Source: Papio anubis (lineage: Eukaryota > Chordata > Mammalia > Primates > Cercopithecidae). From it: a stretch of 64,000 nucleotides of DNA. The notes beneath the pieces were generated by a model that worked only from the letters and a program-made list of their open reading frames with translations, searched no databases and had not been told where the DNA came from. The stretch spans positions 165,052,782-165,116,781 of the forward strand of contig NC_044979.1 of assembly GCF_008728515.1 (NCBI RefSeq). The letters are read 5' to 3'. Both the position numbers and the translations under genes were made by a program. This document shows, in pieces, positions 54,428 through 64,000 of the stretch (positions are counted from its first letter, which is position 1; each line of letters begins with the position of its first letter).

Positions 54428-56893
<2,466 letters not shown>

Positions 56894-57187
56894 TAAGTGC
56901 TGTTTCTTTATCTCCCTTTTTTTCTAAGTTGAGGTCTCTGATCTGGGCTGGCTTTATGGGCGTGAGACCTGTGCAGTCACACAGGGCTTGCACATCGAAG
57001 GATGCCGAGCTTGGTTTCATGCCCTGCTATTTCTGTCTTGAACTTCTTAACAATTTTTGGAACAAGGGGATCCACATTTTCACTTTGCAGTGGGCCTGTG
57101 AATTAAGTAGCTGGTCCTGCTCCTCATATACCATCCTGGGGTTAGTTGATTCTTTGCTTTTACTGCTAAAAACATCCACCAAAGCTC

Positions 57188-57443
57188 GGCCAGGCGTGGT
57201 GTCTCAAGCCTATAATCCCAGCACCTTGGGAGGTCGAGGCCAGCAGATCACAAGGTCAGGAGTTTGAGACCAGCCTGACCAACACAGTGAAACTCCATCT
57301 CTACTAAAAATACAAAAATTAGCTGGCATGCACTGTAATCCCAGCTACTCAGGAGGTTGAGCTTGCAGTGAGCTGAGATCGTGCCACTGCACTCCAGTCT
57401 GGGTGATAAAGCAAGACTCTGCCTCAAAAAAAAAAAAAAAAAA
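57188..57443 (+). mobile_element. AluS with a right-arm deletion
   Basis: ggccaggcgtggtgtctcaa to a long A tail. The right arm lacks about 45 bases: gctactcaggaggttgagct joins directly to tgcagtgagctgagatcgtg, removing the usual gaggcaggagaatcgcttga segment; bases are also missing near agctggcatgcactgtaatc. Confidence 0.92.
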
Positions 57444-58052
57444 TTCATCAATAGTTGCTTTGTCAATAGATGGCTGTAAACCACTGAAGAATCAGGGAGT
57501 TTGGAATCTTGGTATTGTTGGACTTGTAGACTTGTAGTACTAGAGTACTGAGAAGCACCTGTCTCTGCTTCCTCTCTCCAGCTACCAAGGAGCTCAGTTG
57601 TTCAGCTGAGGAGGTAAGAGCAGCAACCAGCCTGGACAGGCTTCTGCACTCCTGGTTCGGTCCAGGGAGACTCACCTTGCTGGTGGTATTTCCCTACCAG
57701 CCCTCATCCCTTGAACTTCCCTTCTTCCAAACTGGAAAAGGAAAAAAAGGACAACAGGAAAGGCCAGGTCTCCTGTCTGTGCTCCGTGGTGAGCCCTTTC
57801 CAACTGTGTGTTATTTTGCTTCCAGTAGCCCTGGAGTTTAATTCTGTTACCATGGTGATCAGTTGCTATCTGCTAAGTCATTTTTTTTTTTTTTTACCTT
57901 TCTCTTTCTTCAACAGGAAATTTGCATTTTGGAAATTCTCCTCAAAACCTGTTCTTCTTAGCATCCCTTCTTCATTTCTACTACTGTAGGAACAAACTTC
58001 CTTTTTAGATTTGAAGGTGCTAAACCTCTCTTTAGTAGTTTTATACTGACTT
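57444..58052. other. Unidentified non-coding DNA
   Basis: T run near 57882; a 92-codon frame (57711-57989) without motif. Confidence 0.5.
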
Positions 58053-58438
58053 TGTATTAGTCCGTTTTCATACTGCTATAAAGAACTGCCCGAGACTGGG
58101 TAATTTACAAAGGAAAGAGGTTTAATAGACTCAAGGTTCAGCATGGCTGGAGAGGCCTCAGGAAACCTACAATCATGGTGGAAGGTGAAGGGGAAGCAAC
58201 GCACCTTCTTTACAAGGTGGCAGGAAGGAGAACGAATGCAGAAGGAACTACCAAACACTTATAAAACCACCAGATCTTGTGAGAACTCCCTCACTATCAC
58301 AGTATAGCATAGGGGAAATTGCCTCAATGATTCAATTACCTCCCATGAGGTCCCTCCTTCCACACATGGGATGATGAGGATTCTGGGGATTGCAATTCAA
58401 GATGAGATTTTGAGTAGGGACACTGCCAAACCATATCA
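58053..58438 (-). mobile_element. MST-type solo LTR (ERVL-MaLR)
   Basis: 386 bases, tgtattagtccgttttcata at left to gccaaaccatatca at right (minus-strand LTR). Contains cttataaaaccaccagatct, the inverted TATA region. Flanks tgact (58047-58051) and tgatt (58440-58444) may be a decayed duplication. Confidence 0.9.
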
Positions 58439-59014
58439 ATGATTTACCTTTTTTTCTTTACTTTATCACTTACCTTCATAAGAAACTGTAGCTGAAACCT
58501 TAACATACTTGGTCAAATACTTGGATTGCATAAAGTGAATATTGAGTTTGTATCAACGAAACACTTCTCATGTAATCAGCATATAATTTGAACAGCATAT
58601 AATTTGAATAGCTATAAAGTTAAAATATACCAAGAAAAGATTCATAGAAAATAGTGTTCATGAAGGAATATTGCTCAACTTTTATTTATGGAATTGAAAT
58701 TTAAATCTACATGTCTCTGTAGCACCCCAATTAAAATGAGAGGAGAAAAATGGAGACAGGAACTCCATGTAGTTTCCAGTGTGGAACAAGTGGTTGGTAT
58801 TTATTAATAGTGACAAAGAGGATGATATTTTTAATATTTTAACTCCCTGTTGATAAAAGTGAATGAGTCTAAAGTTTAGAAGAGGTTGTTAGTAATTTAG
58901 TGATGACCCAAACAAGCAAATGTGGATTTTTCAATGAGAAACTTTTTGCAGGGGTGGTGGAGGTCACTTTAGCCAGTATCTTTTGCCAGGGATCTTAAGT
59001 AGATATCAATTCAA
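58439..59014. other. Unidentified non-coding DNA
   Basis: Contains two adjacent 16-base units agcatataatttgaac/t (58578-58609). Otherwise nothing recognised. Confidence 0.5.
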
Positions 59015-59200
59015 CGTTCATTTTTTTCAATACATTTTAACTGAGTGACTACTACATCTGAATTATTGTTCTGGGACTGTGCTTGAGCTGGCCAGATACT
59101 GTCCTTTCCCTCATAAACTCTGTCTACCAAGGGGATGTCAGACAATAAAAGAAGAAAATAAAGGGGTCAAGTATCAAGAAAGGGAAGTACAAGACTGGTC
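59015..59200 (-). mobile_element. L2 LINE, 3' part
   Basis: Antisense L2 3' end: cattttaactgagtgactac, ctgaattattgttctgggac, ctttccctcataaactctgt, gatgtcagacaataaaagaa. Continues beyond the MER5 insertions. Confidence 0.75.
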
Positions 59201-59225
59201 CTAAATTAGCCTAAGGAAGAAGATC

Positions 59226-59350
59226 TCACCCCTGACTGTACATTAGAGTCATATTGGGAAACTTAAAACAAAAGTAACAATAATCCAATTCTGAGGCCCC
59301 ACCCTAGACCAAGTAACTCAAAATCTCTGGAGATGAACTTGAGGTGTCAG
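59226..59350 (+). mobile_element. MER5-type DNA transposon (partial)
   Basis: tctcacccctgactgtacat, gagtcatattgggaaactta, ctgaggccccaccctagacc: the MER5A order (leave-out of the first bases). Probably one of two MER5 units that landed in the L2. Confidence 0.7.
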
Positions 59351-59404
59351 TACTCGGTGACTCTCGTGAGGATTGGGGTTCACCAGTGACCCACCATTGG
59401 GATA

Positions 59405-59590
59405 TGGGTCAAACTTCAACCAGCACCAGAACTACCTGAAGTGCTTGCTAAAACATACATTTTAGTTGCCACCCTAGAGGTCCTGATTCAGTGGGTTAGG
59501 AATGGGGCTCTAGAATTTATATTAATTATTAATGAGGTCCCAGGCATTGCTGAGGCTATTAGTCAAGGGACTGCAATTTCAGAACCACTG
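59405..59590 (+). mobile_element. MER5A DNA transposon (hAT-Charlie)
   Basis: gtcaaacttcaaccagcacc, agaactacctgaagtgcttg, ctgattcagtgggttaggaa, tggggctctagaatttatat, gaggtcccaggcattgctga, ending in the inverted terminus tttcagaaccactg. Near full length. Confidence 0.9.
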
Positions 59591-59639
59591 CTATATGAAA
59601 ACCATGAAGGCTTTCCAAGGATGTGAAATTTTTCCCAGG

Positions 59640-60155
59640 ACTAAAAGGATGTGTGGACAGAGGCAAAAGGTATTTGGATAGGGTTTGGGGTATGGATAAC
59701 AGCATTGAAAAGGCCCAAGTCAAGAAAGCATTTGAAAAATTGAAAAAGGTCTAATTGCGTTTGGAGCATAGAGTGTTTAGGGACATAGGTGATGTGGGAA
59801 GCAGGGAACAAATACCTTGTGATACTGAAAACCATATCAAGAAGTTTGTACCTCGTTCTAAGGCCAATGGCAACACACTGAAGGACTTTAAGTAGAGGGA
59901 TAATACAATCTGATCCTCATTTTGGAAGGTTAATGCAGGTGACAGTCAGACTAGAGGCTGTTTCAGTAGCAGTAGTCCTGGTGGCAGAATGAACAGAAGA
60001 AAAAAAAAAGAAAGAAAAGTGAATCTGCAGAACCTGGAAACTAATTGAATGGTAGTGGGTCAAAGTGAGGGAAGAGTCAAGGATGACACTTCTGATTTAG
60101 GTGTAGAGAGCTAAAGGGTGGAGCCCTACACCATGATGCAGAACAAAGAATTTGG
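59640..60155 (-). mobile_element. L2 LINE, more 5' part
   Basis: Continues the L2 at 59015: agcattgaaaaggcccaagt, ttgtacctcgttctaaggcc, aatggcaacacactgaagga, gggataatacaatctgatcc, gagtcaaggatgacacttct. The order matches antisense L2 moving 5'-ward, so both pieces are one insertion split by MER5. Confidence 0.75.
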
Positions 60156-60169
60156 GTCAGTGATATGCA

Positions 60170-60320
60170 AGCTGTGGGAACTGCGGCAGATGATCTAATG
60201 TCCTTGAACTTCAGCTTCTTCATCAGTAAGAATAATAAACGTATCTGAATCATAGGGAGACTGTGAGGGTTAAATGTGGTTGTGGGTAAGAAACTTAATA
60301 CAGAACCTAGAGTGTAGTTC
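60170..60320 (+). mobile_element. MIR SINE
   Basis: ttgaacttcagcttcttcat, cagtaagaataataaacgta, gagactgtgagggttaaatg: sense MIR. Confidence 0.75.
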
Positions 60321-61530
60321 TCCTACCTCCTGTCTTCTCCATTTAGTATACGTGTTCTGTCCCAGCTGAGGGAAAACACAGATCTCTAAGCACGTAAGTT
60401 TGTGTTACGTGTTTTGCGTTATGTGCTCTTAATGTCGGTAAGATGAGAGAGAAAACCATGGTGATGCTATACTGCCACCACGCTAGAACCAAAGCACAGG
60501 ATAAAGCTGATTTGTTGTTTTCTCATTGTGCCAAATTTTGCAAAACAAAATTAAGATTTAACATAAGTGGTTTCGGGGAAATATTTAAAGCAAGATTCTA
60601 GCCCAGTTCCTTGTGGTGACTCAGTGCTTCCTAAGAGCAGTTTATTGTTTTGTGTGTATGCTGGGACTCCTTCATGAAAGATGTTTGATGGACAAGACTA
60701 ATGTCTGCTTCATATGCTGACTCTTATCACAACTTTTCTCTGGGTACTTAAGCTTCAAAGGAAATTATCTGACTTAGGATAGAACAAATCCATCTAACAA
60801 CCAACCATGTTTTAATAGAGTTGTACTCTACACATGCCCTATCAAGAATGCAATCTGTCGACCATTGCTCTGTGCTCCCCACCCCAATAAAAATGTGACG
60901 AAAATTAATCTCTAGGTTTTCAGGTCAGTTACTGGTGGGTGAATAAGTTGTTCTGAAACAGATACGACCTCACAGATGTAAATCCTTGACCCAGAGTCCC
61001 AACTTCAATGAAGCACTTGCTGGCTTGACCACTTCTAAGAGATCATTGGCCCCTGGTCTTTCCCGAGTTGTTTCTCTAACACTCTTATTCTTTACATTAT
61101 TTAACCAGAGAGCTTTTCAAAAAAAGGGAATTATACTAATTCAAAATGATTTGGGAAAATATTTTAAGGTCCTCTTCCTTGAAGTATTCTATTTAGAATT
61201 GTGAGATAATGCCCCCAAGAAAATAAGTCTTCCTATTTGGTGTGACTACATGGTGATCTCACAGATAGGCCACCCAGCTGAGCACAGGGCAAGCTCAGCT
61301 TAAGGATGAGTATCTGAAAAGAAGCAGAAATGTTCTGTTTTTCTAATTCGTTGAGAATTGCTTTTACAAAAGTGACATATTTGCTTTTAATCCCCAAAGC
61401 GACAACCATTTTTGTACTTTATCCTCAGAAAAATATGTCACATTTCTTTGACTCTGCATGAAATGCCTGTGATAAGTCAGACAGAAAAACCATTTCTTCT
61501 TTGCCATGAATAAAATATTTTGGAGGTCAG

Positions 61531-61570
61531 TGAGTGTGTGTGTGTGCGCGCACATGTGTGTGTGCATGTG
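61531..61570. repeat. (GT)n/(GC)n/(CA)n alternating tract
   Basis: Forty bases of almost perfect purine-pyrimidine alternation with a central gcgcgc, a strong Z-DNA candidate. Confidence 0.9.
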
Positions 61571-61691
61571 TTTTGGAGGCTTATGTGTGTAAGGGGGCTT
61601 ATGATTTTCAGTGACATTTGAGTTTATTTCTATTATTATAATTAAGACAGTATAATAAAACAATAGTTTTGTTTTGCCGTTTTATGATGTG

Positions 61692-61713
61692 GGTGTGTGT
61701 GTGTGTGTGTGTG
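61692..61713. repeat. (GT)n microsatellite
   Basis: About eleven GT units. Confidence 0.92.
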
Positions 61714-62164
61714 ATCCCAAATAAAGTTAATGTGTCATTTCTGACATAATTATCTTTACCACCCACAAAAAGTGGACTTTAGATCAATTGAAGAGGTAAG
61801 TAATAAACTATATAAGGGGAAGCTTTATGGCCATAAATATATAGTATGAGCCCAAAGGCATCTACGCAATGTCTTCTCTCCCAAACAACTTAGGGACTCA
61901 ATGGCTGAACGAAATTAGCTAGGCTTCAAAAATTCCACTAATTTATTATGTAATAATATCGTTTTAAAGATGTGACCTTATAAAAAGTTACATCTTCATG
62001 GAACAACTTTTGCTGGAGGTATCTAGCAGACAAAATGTAGGTAGTGTGATTGGTGAAGGCTCATTACTTATATAACTGGGATCTGCAAAATATAAGTACA
62101 AAGAGAAAAACCCCTCATGCCTGGGTTTTCTTCTTGGAACACTAAATACTATGAAGTAATTAAA

Positions 62165-62370
62165 TCTGAACTGTAGTTTGGGCACTTATTTATTAGCTTT
62201 GTGGTCTTGATCAAGTTATTGAACTTCTATGACTTTAAATTTACTCATCTGTAAAACGGGGCTAATTATACCTATCTCATAAATAGATACTACCTCTTAA
62301 TTAGGAGGACTCAGTGAGATAGAATATGTAAATACTGTAGCTAATTGGATGCCAGCTAGTATCTACTTAC
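62165..62370 (+). mobile_element. MIR SINE
   Basis: tagctttgtggtcttgatca, agttattgaacttctatgac, tttactcatctgtaaaacgg, ggctaattatacctatctca: a fairly complete sense MIR. Confidence 0.82.
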
Positions 62371-63189
62371 TTTGAAATTAGTGTTAGTTGGAATTTCCTG
62401 AAATGCACTTGTGGGGACTATTATTTTGAACCACATCACTCTTTTCAACCATGTCCATGACATTACAAGGAACCACTATGATTTATACATTTTGGATTTA
62501 AGCTAAATTTACCCATCTTGGACATAATCCATTATTTTGTAATAACCTTATTGGAATATTTACAAACATGGTAAAATAGAAAAATTCAGTGCATGAGACA
62601 GTTTAGGAAGACATATATATTCTGAAAAGAAAGTGGGTGCCATCACTTGAATTATTAAAGCCATCAAGTACCCCAGAGGCTGCCTAAAACTTCACCTCAC
62701 TTTGCTAGGGTAAACCTGCCTGAAGTAGCAGAGAATTTGCTAGGGTATCCTTGCCTGCGACAATCGCAACAGAAGCAATTCAGTTAAAGCAAACAGGAGA
62801 ACAAGCAGCTTTAGGGGAATTAGGGCAAGAATCTCTTGTGGCTCAGCATTGTTTTATCACTTGATTTCAAGCCAGGAAACTTGTTTCTAATGATTAGATA
62901 TTGTTTTTAATTGCAGAAGAAGCATCTTATGGCTTTCCTATCCATCTTCATAGTATATTTCAATATTTTGTAACTAAATCACTGTTGCTTCTGCCACGCC
63001 TGCTTTACATTTGACACATTGGAGGGTGAGTAAAAACAATTAGAGACAATGTTTATATGAAAGTCATGTCAGGAGAGCAAGAGAGAGGATCTGCTATTCC
63101 TGGATGATTTATTTCCACCCACAACCCAACATTATACCACCCCCTCAACCTCAGTTTATAGATATAACACATTCCCATCTGGAATAGCC
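62371..63189. other. Unidentified non-coding DNA
   Basis: A local repeat of gaatttgctagggta/tttgctagggtaaacctgcc wording (62700-62750) is visible; nothing else. Confidence 0.5.
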
Positions 63190-63960
63190 AAGCAATACAA
63201 ACGAAGTATTAAGAAAAGTAAAACCCATCTAAAATCTCACTCCCAGGGGTGACATTGGTGAGTATTAAAATGCTCATTTTAATGAATATTCTTTAAGACA
63301 TCTCTTTTATGTACACACACGCACACACGTATACACAAACATACACCCTTTTCACACACATATACACAAAATTTTATGTAAATGGAATCATACTTATCTG
63401 TGCTTCTTTGCAACTTTATACTTCTCTGCAACATGCTCCTTCCTTTTTCCCTTTCTTTCTCCTTTCCTAAAACCTCCTTCTCTCCCACACTGCATTTCTT
63501 CCTCTCTTCCATCCCACCTTCCTTCCTTCCTGTTTTTTATTTTTCAGGAACAGGGAGTTAATTATATAACTTCCATTCATGGCCTACTATCATCATTAGT
63601 CCATGTAATATCCCTCTTTATAAATATGTATGTGTATGTCATTGTATTTCCCGCTCCCATTACTCTCTTCCCCACCCCAAGCTTGTGAGCATTCAGTGGA
63701 TTTAATGCACATCTTTAAATGTCTATAGTTGTTGCACGCACTTTTAAACTTACATAAATTTTGTTGTTTTACAGATATCCTTCCGATTCTTTTTTGTTTG
63801 TTTGTTCAGCACTATCCCTGTTCTTACATGTGCACCTAACCTATTTTTTCTAAACGCTGCCTATTGTGCCCTGGTTCCATCCTCTACCCATTCCTTAGTG
63901 ATGGGCATTTGGGTACTGCCAACTGACTGTCCCATATACAACACTGCAACACGTTTGAGT
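63190..63960 (-). mobile_element. Old L1 (L1M class) 3' fragment
   Basis: Antisense old-L1 wording: aaatctcactcccaggggtg, atgtaaatggaatcatactt, ccattccttagtgatgggca, tttgggtactgccaactgac. It includes a CA-rich run (63312-63370) and pyrimidine patches. Family and internal limits are uncertain. Confidence 0.55.
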
Positions 63961-63965
63961 ATGTT

Positions 63966-64000
63966 TTTTTTTTTTGAGACAGAGTCTCGGTCTGTTGCCC
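63966..64000 (-). mobile_element. Alu, cut by the window edge
   Basis: T run followed by gagacagagtctcggtctgt: the tail end of an antisense Alu whose body lies beyond the window. Confidence 0.9.

Larger units (their letters stand above)
60321..62164. other. Unidentified DNA with two GT tracts
   Basis: Alternating purine-pyrimidine tracts at 61531-61570 and 61692-61713; the rest is unrecognised. Confidence 0.5.

Overview
The window is AT-rich mammalian nuclear DNA with no convincing protein-coding gene, tRNA, rRNA or other classical RNA gene on either strand. It is a primate intergenic or deep-intronic region: about fifteen Alu copies cover both strands, next to THE1/MST (MaLR) LTRs, an LTR7 (HERV-H) solo LTR, MADE1, Hsmar2, MER1, MER5 and MER20 DNA transposons, and many old L2 and MIR fragments. 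One young AluY (25698-25981) carries five sequence variants that I recognise as typical of the AluYR subfamilies of Old World monkeys rather than human AluY. The source is therefore most likely a cercopithecid (macaque, baboon, vervet or relative), not human. All open frames in the window are short, lack codon structure or homology I can recognise, or lie inside transposons.

Layout. 1-8 kb: a THE1/MST internal fragment at the window edge, a TG/TA microsatellite joined to half a MADE1 element, a retroviral-type LTR near 3 kb, then mostly unidentified DNA. 8-22 kb: an old L1 split by an AluJ, an MLT2 LTR, several L2 pieces, a nearly full-length dead Hsmar2 mariner (12.4-13.7 kb), a long inverted repeat (14.7/15.4 kb), a C-rich satellite-like tract fused to an Alu, and three further Alus. 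22-33 kb: AluY, L1 remnants, the monkey-type AluYR, a short L1 3' end with target-site duplications, and a MIR cleanly split by a solo LTR. 33-46 kb: an LTR7 solo LTR inside an AT palindrome field, MIR, MER20, MLT2-like, THE1 and MST LTRs, and a 330-bp pyrimidine tract running into two tandem Alus. 46-64 kb: a 68-bp tandem duplication, MER20, MER1 nested in MLT1, MLT1A-type and MST LTRs, an L2 interrupted by MER5 elements, Z-DNA-prone GT tracts, and an old L1 ending in an Alu cut by the window edge.

There are no genes working together to describe. The content worth reading is the insertion history: nested elements with recognisable target-site duplications, local duplications and inversions, and a few possible regulatory or non-B-DNA sites. 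I found no evidence for a new coding or defence system. Family names rest on remembered consensus sequences, not on a database search. Boundaries of old repeats (MIR, L2, L1M, MLT) are approximate by tens of bases.
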